From NCBI GenBank assembly GCA_027310305.1, contig DAIDBD010000063.1, forward strand, positions 1 through 59,682: 59,682 nt of DNA. Direction: 5' to 3'. Below the pieces are notes generated by a model. The model ran no database searches. It saw only the letters and a list, made by a program, of their open reading frames with translations, and was not told the DNA's origin. Source of the DNA: Herminiimonas sp. (GTDB taxonomy: Bacteria; Pseudomonadota; Gammaproteobacteria; Burkholderiales; Burkholderiaceae_D). Below are positions 38,802 to 49,197 of the stretch, piece after piece; the stretch's first letter is position 1, and each line of letters starts with the position of its first letter. The translations under genes and the position numbers were made by a program.

Positions 38802-40097
38802 CTACAGCAACGGCCCCAGCAGCGCCGCCGCGCGCTCCCATGCTTTTTCCGACAGCGGCCGGTTCTGCCACTGCGCCAGCGTAATGCGGCGCGACTTGGC
38901 CAGATCCTGCCGGAACACCTCGATTTGCTTTTGCGCAAAATCGGCGTCGTAGATATTCAGATTCGCTTCATCGTTCAAGCGGAATGAACGGTCGTCGAAA
39001 TTGGTCGAACCGACCGATATCAGCAATCCATCGATAATCATGACCTTGCAGTGAAACATGGTCGGCTGGTATTCATGCATTTCGACGCCGGCTTCCAGCA
39101 ATTCTCCCCACAAGCCGCGCGACGAACTGCGCACCGCTTCGGTATCGATGTGTTCGCCCGGCGTGATGATCTGCACCTTGACGCCGCGCTTGACTGCATC
39201 GACCAATGCCTGGCGCGCCATCTCGTCCGGCACGAAATAGGAACTGGACAAATGGATCGTGCGTTGCGCCGCAGTGATCGCCAGCAGATACATCAGGCGC
39301 ATGCTTTCGCTGCCGCCGGTCGGCGAACTGCTGAATACCTGTGCACGGCCGGTGCCGGCCGGCTTCAGGTCCGGGAAATAATCCGCGCCATGCAATACCT
39401 TGCCGGTGGTCTTGATCCAGTTATCGACGAATACCGCTTGCATCTGCGCAACGACCGGGCCTTCTACCCGGAAATGCGAATCGCGCCAGTGCTCCGGATC
39501 CTGCGCATTACCGGTCCACAGGCCGGCGATGCCGACGCCGCCGGTAAAGCCGGTGCGGCCATCGACCACCAGCAATTTCCGATGAGTGCGATTGTTGAGA
39601 CGGTCGAGGTTGTACCAGCGCAGCGGCCGGTATTTTTTTATTTCGACGCCGGCCTGCTCCATGGTTTTCAGATAAGACTGCTCTATCTTGCTGCTGCCGA
39701 CCCAGTCGATCAGCACATGCACCTTGACGCCGGCGCGGGCGCGCTCGGACAGCGCATCGGCGAATTTCTTGCCGATCTCTTCAGACCAGTAGATATAGGT
39801 TTCGAAGGTAATCGTTTTTTGCGCGCCGCGAATCGCTTCCAGCATCGCAGGGAAAATCCGGTCGCCGTTCAGCAGCGCATCGAACCGGTTGCCGTCGACG
39901 ATTTGCGGACCGAGCATCACGCCCATCGACCGCTGGAACTGTGCATCCGTTACCGAATACAAATGCGGAATATCCTGCTTGACGTTTTTTTCTCCCATCG
40001 AGAAATTGAGTACAAGCAAAACCACGATCAACGTTACGCCGATGGTTGCCAGCATGATGAATAATTTATGTTTGATTGAACGGGATTTCCAGATCAT
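38802..40097 (-). CDS. Cardiolipin synthase-like phospholipase D protein
   Basis: 431 residues, phospholipase-D superfamily. An N-terminal membrane segment (FIMLATIGVTLIVVLLVLNF) anchors it. Two HKD motifs: HRKLLVVDG (around residue 190) and HCKVMIIDG (around 360). It would condense phosphatidylglycerol to cardiolipin or otherwise exchange phosphatidyl groups at the inner membrane. ATG 40097 is chosen so that the protein begins just before the membrane helix. The ribosome site is weak. Downstream lies a 245-bp gap with a palindromic repeat. Confidence 0.85.
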   Translation of the reverse strand: MIWKSRSIKHKLFIMLATIGVTLIVVLLVLNFSMGEKNVKQDIPHLYSVTDAQFQRSMGVMLGPQIVDGNRFDALLNGDRIFPAMLEAIRGAQKTITFETYIYWSEEIGKKFADALSERARAGVKVHVLIDWVGSSKIEQSYLKTMEQAGVEIKKYRPLRWYNLDRLNNRTHRKLLVVDGRTGFTGGVGIAGLWTGNAQDPEHWRDSHFRVEGPVVAQMQAVFVDNWIKTTGKVLHGADYFPDLKPAGTGRAQVFSSSPTGGSESMRLMYLLAITAAQRTIHLSSSYFVPDEMARQALVDAVKRGVKVQIITPGEHIDTEAVRSSSRGLWGELLEAGVEMHEYQPTMFHCKVMIIDGLLISVGSTNFDDRSFRLNDEANLNIYDADFAQKQIEVFRQDLAKSRRITLAQWQNRPLSEKAWERAAALLGPLL

Positions 40098-40398
40098 CGT
40101 TTTTCGGTTCCATTCAATGAAGCAACTGCGAACCGGCCAATGATTACGCGCATGCTGCCAGTGGAAAGGATTTTCCAGCGTAGCAGAACTGTACGGCAAT
40201 TGATTGATGGAACGCTTGCAGCCCTATGCTGTTGTCGCTTTTTCTTGATGAAGCGCAAGCTTGTGACAGCGCATTATGAGGATGCCAGCGCTAAAAAGGA
40301 TAGACGAAAAAAATCCAGCCGGTGCCGCTGGCTGGATTGATCAACATGGATAAATAGGCCGGCGTCAGCCGCCGATCGATTAGCGCTATCTGGTTACA
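40098..40398. other. Intergenic region between cls-like and DUF4148 genes
   Basis: About 300 bp. The only structure recognised is the minus-strand terminator at 40306-40338. No convincing gene or tRNA is seen. Confidence 0.6.
40306..40338 (-). terminator. Intrinsic terminator after the second DUF4148 gene
   Basis: AATCCAGCC and GGCTGGATT pair across a 9-nt loop (40312-40338), and seven A residues precede it on the plus strand, which is a T-run for the minus-strand transcript. Confidence 0.8.
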
Positions 40399-40695
40399 TT
40401 ACGCGCCAAAGTAAATATCCGACGGCGATTGGCTTGCGCTTGCCGACCGGGTCACTTCGGCACGGACATCAGCACTGGAGCGCATCGACGACTGCGTGTC
40501 GATGACCGGATAGGTGTCTTCCCTGGTTGCCAGCACGCCTTGCGCTTGGGCCTGATTGAGTTCGGCCATGACTTCGGCGCGCGATTTGGATGACATGAAA
40601 TTGGCATCCGGTGCGACGAATTCCGTTTGCTGCGCAAAAGCGGAACCGGTAGCGACAAGTACGGCAACACCAGCGATTAATTGTTTGACATTCAT
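40399..40695 (-). CDS. DUF4148 small secreted protein (copy 2)
   Basis: 98 residues, paralogue of the protein at 9695-9988: same signal peptide (MNVKQLIAGVAVLVATGSAFA), same KSRAEVMAELNQAQAQGVL core, same terminal YFGA. TGGAG is 7 nt before the ATG, as in copy 1. DUF4148 proteins are uncharacterised; the two copies differ most in the variable loop before the C-terminus. Confidence 0.85.
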   Translation of the reverse strand: MNVKQLIAGVAVLVATGSAFAQQTEFVAPDANFMSSKSRAEVMAELNQAQAQGVLATREDTYPVIDTQSSMRSSADVRAEVTRSASASQSPSDIYFGA

Positions 40696-40929
40696 TTTGA
40701 TTCTCCAGAGTAGTTAAAAAGTATTTGCAGGCCCGACGGACAAACTGTTGTCTGGCGTCGGGTTGCACCTTGCAAAGCGCACGCTGTTTGGTGTGGTTCT
40801 CGCTTTTCCGGTGCATGCTTTATATACGGAGTCAATTTCAAAACGGATGCGGTTATTTTCAGATTCTTTTGAGCAGCAAAAAAATGGCCGTCATGAAGAC
40901 GGCCATCGCATGGAACGGTTTGCGGTGCG

Positions 40930-44688
<3,759 letters not shown>

Positions 44689-44720
44689 GGCGTAACTCTT
44701 GTTTTCAGTGTTGAAAATGC

Positions 44721-44755
44721 AAAAAACCCGGCCTGCAAAAAGGGACCGGGTTTTT
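44721..44755 (-). terminator. Attenuator terminator upstream of metH
   Basis: AAAACCCGG (44723-44731) and CCGGGTTTTT (44747-44755) form a stem around a 15-nt loop. On the minus strand it ends in a T-run (GGGTTTTTT) and lies 32 bp before the metH ATG, between the riboswitch-like element and the gene. A terminator in that position is the expected expression platform. Confidence 0.8.
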
Positions 44756-44760
44756 CATGG

Positions 44761-44840
44761 CCGCTTTAGCAGGATTTGTAATGGGACTTGACCCTGGCGC
44801 CCGCAAGCTGGGTTTGACTTGTTCAATCAAATCGGCGCAA
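44761..44840 (-). ncRNA. SAM-II (SAM_alpha)-like riboswitch
   Basis: Minus-strand RNA: P1 arms GCGCC (44838-44834) and GGCGC (44801-44797) flank the conserved GAUUUG just after the 5' arm and CUUGC just before the 3' arm. The 3' tail carries GCUAAAG. The expected pseudoknot can form: loop ACC-CAG with tail CUG-CUAAAGC-GG, so CAG pairs CUG and CC pairs GG. A TATAAT -10 (44851-44846) puts the transcript start right at the element. A 13-nt hairpin insert (GGG-TCAAG-TCCC) between P1 and the tail is atypical. SAM-II is mainly known from alphaproteobacteria; here it would turn metH off. Confidence 0.65.
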
Positions 44841-45041
44841 GAAAAATTATACGTTAAATCGAGTGTTTTCGGAAGAAGGGGGCTTCTAGTTGGTCGCAGA
44901 AAGTAAAGGTAATTGGACGAAATTTAATCAACTCATCCGTTAATTGGTCTTCTCCCTCCAGTCGAAGTGCTTTTCTATATCACTTAGATTGAGGTCAGCA
45001 TTCACAGAATGGTGAACGCTAGCTTGCTTGGTTCGCCGGCT
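44841..45041. other. metH promoter region and spacer to the GIY-YIG gene
   Basis: Contains a TATAAT -10 for metH at 44851-44846 (minus strand) with a weak TTCCGA -35 at 17 bp spacing. The remaining ~170 bp shows no gene; the composition becomes AT-rich towards the accessory island. Confidence 0.5.
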
Positions 45042-45683
45042 TCATGCAGCTTCGTCTGACCGGATAAAAAGATAGTCAATCTCTTCTTCACTAAATGGGA
45101 CTCCCTTCAGCCCCTGAATATTCCACAAACCATTTTCCCTGATAACAGAGTTGGGATGCTGTCTACCAAGCCACTGAGCGGATGCCGTACATTCCGAACA
45201 TTGTGCAATCGTGCCAAGCATGCCTGTCTCGATCTTTAAACGATTTTCCTTGTTCTCAACAGACAGTACGACGAAGGAAAATTTCTCATTAACATAATCA
45301 CTGACATCAGTCTCTATTTCAGCCAAACGCTTTTTATCAACTAGATGTTCGAATTGTTCTCGCTGTTTTTTTGCTGTGAGGTCAAGTTCCCAAAATTCCA
45401 GGAAAGAATCTACTTCACGCGTCAACAGACATCGTCCTACATGTTTCCTGAAAACGCTGCGATCCTTATTATGCTTAAAAAGATGTTCATTTAGGCGTTT
45501 GGAAAGATTATTTTGGCCTGTATGGGTACCTACCCTCACGACACGATCTCCACCATGAGCCGCCTCTCCTTTTTCGAAAAGAAAATATAAACCATTCCTT
45601 GGCAAGTCTTGAGGATTGAACCCGGCTCTGAAGCGCGGCAATGTAGCAAGATTTTTATGAAGGAATTGGCACGCGGAGCTCAT
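45042..45683 (-). CDS. GIY-YIG nuclease-like protein
   Basis: 213 residues. The N-terminal half has the GIY-YIG arrangement: GLYFLFEKGE, then RVVRVGT in the YIG position, and LSKRLNEHLF with the conserved Arg and a later RKHVGRC. The C-terminal half (~110-213) has ENGLWNIQGLKG and is not recognised. It overlaps its upstream partner by 4 bp, so the two form one transcript. Base composition is clearly AT-richer than its neighbours, and the pair sits at the edge of an accessory island. A nuclease role in defence or DNA processing is inferred, not shown. Confidence 0.65.
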   Translation of the reverse strand: MSSACQFLHKNLATLPRFRAGFNPQDLPRNGLYFLFEKGEAAHGGDRVVRVGTHTGQNNLSKRLNEHLFKHNKDRSVFRKHVGRCLLTREVDSFLEFWELDLTAKKQREQFEHLVDKKRLAEIETDVSDYVNEKFSFVVLSVENKENRLKIETGMLGTIAQCSECTASAQWLGRQHPNSVIRENGLWNIQGLKGVPFSEEEIDYLFIRSDEAA

Positions 45684-46105
45684 GAAATCTGTTCCGCTAG
45701 CCAGTGAAGCTGACGACCGAAAGAAAGTCCCTCCATGGGAATCTCATAGTGCTTGATATGTGGCAAAAGTCCTTCCCTGTAAGGTAATCCAGCAAGAAAA
45801 ACAAACTGCTCCTTCTGCAAATCTGCTTCCTGACGTAGTTTTGAAAGCACGACTTCCGTCCAGACCAGTTTTTCGTCTTTCTTCATGTTTTTAAGCGTTT
45901 TCTCATAGGGTTCGATGACGTCATCAGGCTTAAGCAAACCGTATTTAGCTGACAGGATAAAAATCCTTTTGGGTCGGAGCTTTTCGGCATAGGAAAATAT
46001 CCCCCGAAATAGAGGACTGGTGTACATATCCTTTGTAGCACACGCGTGATTTCTTTTTGATTTGACGCATGAAAGGCAAACGATGGGGTTATCAAGGCCA
46101 GACAT
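45680..46105 (-). CDS. DUF6884 (YaaA-like) protein, partner of the GIY-YIG gene
   Basis: 141 residues. IVCLSCVKSKRNHACATKDMYTSPLFR and LSAKYGLLKPDDVIEPYEKTL are the DUF6884/YaaA-like signature pattern (SC-x-K-SK near the N-terminus, SAKYGLL in the middle). YaaA-like proteins are DNA-binding or nucleotide-related, but DUF6884 itself has no known function. AAAGGAG is just upstream. It is the first gene of the two-gene unit. Composition is AT-rich. Confidence 0.65.
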   Translation of the reverse strand: MSGLDNPIVCLSCVKSKRNHACATKDMYTSPLFRGIFSYAEKLRPKRIFILSAKYGLLKPDDVIEPYEKTLKNMKKDEKLVWTEVVLSKLRQEADLQKEQFVFLAGLPYREGLLPHIKHYEIPMEGLSFGRQLHWLAEQIS

Positions 46106-46316
46106 GACACGCTCCTTTAGGTCTTTGGGAATTTAAGCCTACTTGGTAAGGTGAAGGTCTAATGTATGTCGGTGTCAGACCTAAGGATGGCTTGGAGGAA
46201 AATATACCGCTGGCAAAGTTACGGCTCGTGGTGTACTTAAATTAGCAGCACGACGTTGCCTGATCTTGAGAATCGTCAATAATTACTTCGTGAGAGCCTT
46301 GATTTATTAAGCAAGC
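46106..46316. other. Non-coding spacer, start of the accessory island
   Basis: No gene. An inverted pair AGGTCT ... AGACCT lies near 46156-46183 without a T-run. The rest is featureless AT-rich sequence up to the MITE-like element. Confidence 0.4.
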
Positions 46317-46418
46317 GTAGCGTGCGCTGCACGCGCGACCGTAATAACCGAGCAAGACGTACGGACACCTTGTGAAGTTAAATCATTGCCAGAAAATCGT
46401 GCGCACAGCGCACGCTAC
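46317..46418. repeat. MITE-like element, copy 1
   Basis: A ~102-bp element with near-identical inverted ends: GTAGCGTGCGCTGCACGC at the left, and the complement of GTAGCGTGCGCTGTGCGC at the right. A related copy lies at 49058-49155. The stop codon of mazF (46415-46417) falls inside the right end, so the element is used as the 3' end of that gene. Confidence 0.7.
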
Positions 46419-46780
46419 TGACAGATCGCAATGATCTGATTCAGCGATTCACACGCCAGCGAAAATTCTTTCTCCGGCACTTGCTTCATCGGATGCATTT
46501 TTGCACGGCGCAGCTTCCAGTCAAACGACTTCGGTTGATGGGTAAGGATGTAACTCACCACGCCCTTGACGCCGGAAAATCTGATCGCGAACGGATTCGA
46601 TTCATTGAATGCTGCCGTCGTCATCGGCAATCCGATAACGATGCCTGTGCGTTGATTGAACGCTTTTTCCGACAACACCAGCAACGGATGGACATCCTTC
46701 ATCTCCTTGCCTACATGCGGGCTGCAATCGATCCAGATCACATCACGCCGGTCCGGGCACCAGAGCTTGCTTGCCGCCAT
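46415..46780 (-). CDS. mazF: Type II toxin MazF/PemK family
   Basis: 121 residues, MazF/PemK fold ribosome-independent mRNA endoribonuclease. PDRRDVIWIDCSPHVGKEM, HPLLVLSEKAFNQRTGIVIGLP and ILTHQPKSFDWKLRRAK are the family stretches. It is directly downstream of its antitoxin, sharing the stop/start base. The stop codon lies in the right end of a MITE-like repeat, suggesting the end of the gene was reshaped when that element moved in. Confidence 0.9.
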   Translation of the reverse strand: MAASKLWCPDRRDVIWIDCSPHVGKEMKDVHPLLVLSEKAFNQRTGIVIGLPMTTAAFNESNPFAIRFSGVKGVVSYILTHQPKSFDWKLRRAKMHPMKQVPEKEFSLACESLNQIIAICQ

Positions 46781-47034
46781 CAGAATACCTCTGCGCCTAC
46801 GCGACCAGTCGCCATCACTTCGCCGCCATGCTTGGCCGGGTCGAACAAAGCCAGCTTCTGTGCCAGTGTGAGCTTCGGTTCTCCTACCGGCCTTACCATA
46901 ATCACGGCATCTTCCACGACCATTTCAACCGGCTGTCCTACCGCAAAACGGGCCGAACGCGCCACTGCCGAGGGAATGCGGACGGCAAGACTGTTGCCCC
47001 ATTGCTGAATCGTCAATTTTGCAGCTTTGCTCAT
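46780..47034 (-). CDS. mazE: Antitoxin MazE family (AbrB-type)
   Basis: 84 residues with an AbrB/SpoVT-type DNA-binding N-terminus (KLTIQQWGNSLAVRIPSAVAR) and a C-terminal tail (LTLAQKLALFDPAKHGGE) that wraps the toxin. Preferred ATG is 47034. It should repress its own operon; direct repeats lie just upstream. GGAG is present upstream of the start. Confidence 0.9.
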   Translation of the reverse strand: MSKAAKLTIQQWGNSLAVRIPSAVARSARFAVGQPVEMVVEDAVIMVRPVGEPKLTLAQKLALFDPAKHGGEVMATGRVGAEVF

Positions 47035-47049
47035 GATCAATCTCCTAGT

Positions 47050-47098
47050 GTATCTACAAGTATATACATTAAAATAAATGTGTCTACGTGTTTATACA
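47050..47098. promoter_or_regulatory. Direct repeats upstream of mazE (likely operator)
   Basis: GTATCTACAAGTATATACA (47050-47068) and GTGTCTACGTGTTTATACA (47080-47098) are 19-bp imperfect direct repeats with 30-bp spacing, 16 bp from the mazE start. Each contains a short palindrome-like TATATAC or TTATACA. They fit a MazE-MazF operator. Confidence 0.55.
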
Positions 47099-47185
47099 CT
47101 TGAAATTGCATGCAAAGACAGGTGTTTCAATTCATGTTGCGCTCGTTATGCCGGCGCGTGAAGTACAGACACACGCACTGCCTGC

Positions 47186-47275
47186 CATTAACTACTCCGA
47201 ACGCTCCTTCGCCAGCGATGCCATGTCGATGACAAAGCGATACTTCACATCGCTCTTCAGCATGCGTTCGACGTC
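47186..47275 (-). repeat. Duplicated 3' tip of the alcohol dehydrogenase gene
   Basis: Minus-strand sequence encodes the last residues of the dehydrogenase at 49198-50262 (reading ...FVIDMASLAKERSE-like) with two or three changes, then stops matching at about 47275. It is the left-hand partner of a direct repeat flanking the cassette array; the right-hand partner is the intact gene end. Confidence 0.8.
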
Positions 47276-47301
47276 ATGGCTTTTTCCGACTCACAATCAA
47301 C

Positions 47302-47330
47302 TTGACCCGTCTATTTAACGTAGCTACAAT
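47302..47330 (+). promoter_or_regulatory. brnTA promoter, near-leaderless
   Basis: TTGACC (47302-47307), 17-bp spacer, TACAAT (47325-47330). The -10 is only 5 bp before the brnT ATG (47336), so the message would begin at or next to the start codon. Confidence 0.65.
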
Positions 47331-47335
47331 AAATC

Positions 47336-47604
47336 ATGAAAATTGAGTTTGATACCGCCAAAGATGTGGCCAACATAGCAAGGCATGGTGTGTCGCTAAA
47401 TTTGCGGCTCAACTCGATTGGGATGCTGCGCTTGTATGGACGGATGATCGTTTCGAGTATGAGGAGTTGCGCATGATTGCGCTCGCCCCCGAGACCAATA
47501 CGCTGTACTACGTGGCTTTTGTTGATCGCGGCGAAGTGCGACGAATCATTAGCTTGCGCCGAGCCGAGCGTCGAGAGGTAAAGCATTATGTCGAACACAT
47601 CTAA
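47336..47604 (+). pseudogene. brnT: BrnT-type toxin with apparent frameshift
   Basis: Frame 1 gives MKIEFDTAKDVANIARHGVSL and then runs out of family similarity and stops after 46 codons. Another frame resumes with FAAQLDWDAALVWTDDRFEY, RMIALAPE and VRRIISLRRAERREVKHY to TAA 47602-47604, the canonical BrnT C-terminus. One base appears to be missing near 47396-47403 (CTAAATTTGC). BrnT is an RNase toxin; the change could be a real inactivating mutation, a programmed shift at the AAATTT run, or a sequencing error. It overlaps brnA by 17 bp. Confidence 0.75.
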
Positions 47605-47878
47605 ACGAGCCATTGTGTTGCCCACTTCTGAAGAAGATGCAGCTATTACTGCCGCTGCAAAGGCAGATCCTGATGCACAGCCATTGACGGACGCACAGCT
47701 TGCGGCGATGGTGCCAATGCGGTCTTTGCGCGGAAGGCCGAAATCGGAAAACAGGAAGCTGTTGCTGTCGGTTCGGTATAGCCCCGAGGTTGTCGAATAC
47801 TTTAAGTCAACGGGCGAGGGCTGGCAGGCGCGTATGGACGGCGTGCTGCGGGACTATGTAGCTCAACATTCCCGTTGA
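47588..47878 (+). CDS. brnA: BrnA-type antitoxin
   Basis: 96 residues with a C-terminal ribbon-helix-helix-like RSLRGRPKSENRKLLLSVRYSPEVVEYFKSTGEGWQARMDGVL, the BrnA signature. It binds BrnT and the operon promoter. It overlaps the end of brnT. Together they form a toxin-antitoxin cassette, of a type often carried in integron arrays, and an attC-like site starts 8 bp after it. Confidence 0.85.
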   Translation: MSNTSKRAIVLPTSEEDAAITAAAKADPDAQPLTDAQLAAMVPMRSLRGRPKSENRKLLLSVRYSPEVVEYFKSTGEGWQARMDGVLRDYVAQHSR

Positions 47879-47885
47879 TTACGGT

Positions 47886-47942
47886 GCCGAACTTGTTGCT
47901 CGACACCGACGCGCAAGCATGTCGGTCAGCGTTGCGTTAGGC
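47886..47942 (+). other. attC-like site 1 (integron cassette junction)
   Basis: 57 bp, from GCCGAAC (R'') to GTTAGGC (R'). The inner arms ACCGAC and GTCGGT pair perfectly; the outer arms pair imperfectly with unpaired bases, as in attC. A 57-bp length is at the lower limit known for attC. One mismatch to the R'' consensus. Confidence 0.65.
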
Positions 47943-47988
47943 ATTAATGCAACGCCGTTTTTCTAACACTCTTAAATGCGCACTTCCC

Positions 47989-48381
47989 ATGCCTCTAACC
48001 AAAATATCAGCCCCCACGCACCTTCCATCAAACAAGGTAAAAGCTCTTGCTGAGGCCATCCAAGATGGGCTTGTGAAAACTTGTAATGTTCCGCCGGACG
48101 ATCTTTTTCAGCTAATTTCTCGCTTCGATCCTGAAGAAATCATTCTTGATCCTCATTTCGGAGGCGTTAACCGATCAAGCGACGCTTGCATCGCTGAAAT
48201 AGTTTTTTTGACCGGCCGCACTGATGATCAGAAGCGAGCACTATTCCGTCATATTTCTGACAGAGCAGTGGAAGCAGGCTTCCGGGCGGATGACATCATG
48301 GTTGCTCTGGTTGAAAATTCACGCATGGATTGGTCGCTTGGTCATGGCGTGGCATATGCCGATCATCACTCCAAAGCCTAA
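47989..48381 (+). CDS. Tautomerase family protein (cassette gene)
   Basis: 130 residues beginning Met-Pro, so the catalytic Pro1 of the tautomerase superfamily is present (MPLTKISAP). EAIQDGLVKTCNVPPDDLFQLISRF and a C-terminal ALVENSRMDWSLGHG match the family. It lies between two attC-like sites, i.e. an integron gene cassette (47937-48459). Its composition is AT-richer than the chromosome. The stop TAA is part of the R'' box of attC 2. Substrate unknown; a paralogue is at 56316. Confidence 0.75.
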   Translation: MPLTKISAPTHLPSNKVKALAEAIQDGLVKTCNVPPDDLFQLISRFDPEEIILDPHFGGVNRSSDACIAEIVFLTGRTDDQKRALFRHISDRAVEAGFRADDIMVALVENSRMDWSLGHGVAYADHHSKA

Positions 48382-48465
48382 CAAGCCCTTGGAGCCGACG
48401 CGGTGATACAGTGCATCGGTTTCCTGTAATGCCAGTGGCCGCGCGGCTCAAGAGCGGCGTTAGCC
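48376..48465 (+). other. attC-like site 2 (integron cassette junction)
   Basis: 90 bp, from GCCTAAC to GTTAGCC. The imperfect hairpin GAGCCG-A-CGCGG against CCGCG-CGGCTC leaves one unpaired A, the extrahelical-base pattern diagnostic of attC. The R''/R' boxes are complementary except for one position. Confidence 0.75.
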
Positions 48466-48492
48466 CTAATTACCCCACTTCGCGAGGCCCAT

Positions 48493-48972
48493 ATGGCAGA
48501 GAGCACATACCCAACCGCAATCACTGCTTCTGAGGCGCCTGCACGCGTCAAGCCGTCAAACTATCCAGAGCCGTTCGCGTCACGCATGTCAGGAAGGCAG
48601 AAGCACCCGCTTGGCGATCTTTTCGGTCTCACAAACTTCGGTGTCAATTTCACCCGTCTCGCACCCGGCGCGGCCTCATCCCTTCGCCATGCCCATACCA
48701 AGCAAGACGAGTTCATCTACATCTTGCAGGGTCATCCCACGCTACATACCGACGAGGGCCTAGCTCGCCTGTCTCCCGGCATGTGCGCAGGATTCAAAGC
48801 CGGTACGGGTAATGCTCACCGCCTCATGAACGAAACCTCAGAAGAGGTTATCTACCTTGAGGTCGGCGACAGAACGCCGGGAGACGAAGGGAGTTATCCA
48901 GACGATGACCTCAAAGCATTACTTGTCGACGGAAAGTGGAAATTCGTTCATAAGAATGACTCGCCGTACTAA
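48493..48972 (+). CDS. Cupin-domain protein (cassette gene)
   Basis: 159 residues, single cupin. SSLRHAHTKQDEFIYILQGHPTLHTDEG is the metal-binding first motif (H..H....E), and SPGMCAGFKAGTGNAHRLMNET carries the second His. Mostly seen as small stress or metabolic enzymes; the substrate is unknown. It follows attC 2 by 27 bp and is followed by a degenerate attC-like end, so it is probably the last cassette of the array. GCGAGG precedes the ATG. Confidence 0.75.
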   Translation: MAESTYPTAITASEAPARVKPSNYPEPFASRMSGRQKHPLGDLFGLTNFGVNFTRLAPGAASSLRHAHTKQDEFIYILQGHPTLHTDEGLARLSPGMCAGFKAGTGNAHRLMNETSEEVIYLEVGDRTPGDEGSYPDDDLKALLVDGKWKFVHKNDSPY

Positions 48973-49012
48973 CAATGCAAGCGCCAGTTCGCCGAATGAG
49001 GGCTAACCCTTC
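48966..49012 (+). other. Degenerate attC-like end after the cupin gene
   Basis: ACTAACAATGCAAGCGCC at the cupin stop resembles an R''-L'' arm, but the expected GTTRRRY right end is absent (GGCTAACCC instead). It is probably a truncated or rearranged cassette junction at the right edge of the array. Confidence 0.4.
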
Positions 49013-49057
49013 CTATATGGACTCCCCCACCAAATACAAGAAACTGATCCAGCAAGC

Positions 49058-49155
49058 GTAACGTGCACTGTGCGCACGACTGCAGTAAACCGGCAAAACG
49101 TACCGATGCCATACGAAATTAATTCGCGGTCAGGAAATCGTGCGCACAGCGCTAC
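49058..49155. repeat. MITE-like element, copy 2
   Basis: 98 bp, about 75% identical to 46317-46418 and sharing its inverted ends (GTAACGTGCACTGTGCGC and the complement of CGTGCGCACAGCGCTAC). It sits between the cupin cassette and the dehydrogenase gene, so the two copies bracket mazEF and the cassettes. Confidence 0.65.
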
Positions 49156-49197
49156 GACCAACGGAAGTCTCTTATCGGGACGCCTGCCAGCCATTGA

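Larger units (their letters stand above)
47035..47335. other. mazE-brnT spacer with duplicated dehydrogenase tip
   Basis: Holds the mazE operator repeats, then (about 47186-47275) an ~85-bp piece nearly identical to the 3' end of the alcohol dehydrogenase gene at 49191-49280, ending abruptly. Then the brnT promoter. No gene of its own. Confidence 0.7.

Noticed and set aside
46156-46183. Inverted AGGTCT/AGACCT as a terminator
   Set aside because: Loop is too long and no T-run follows on either strand.
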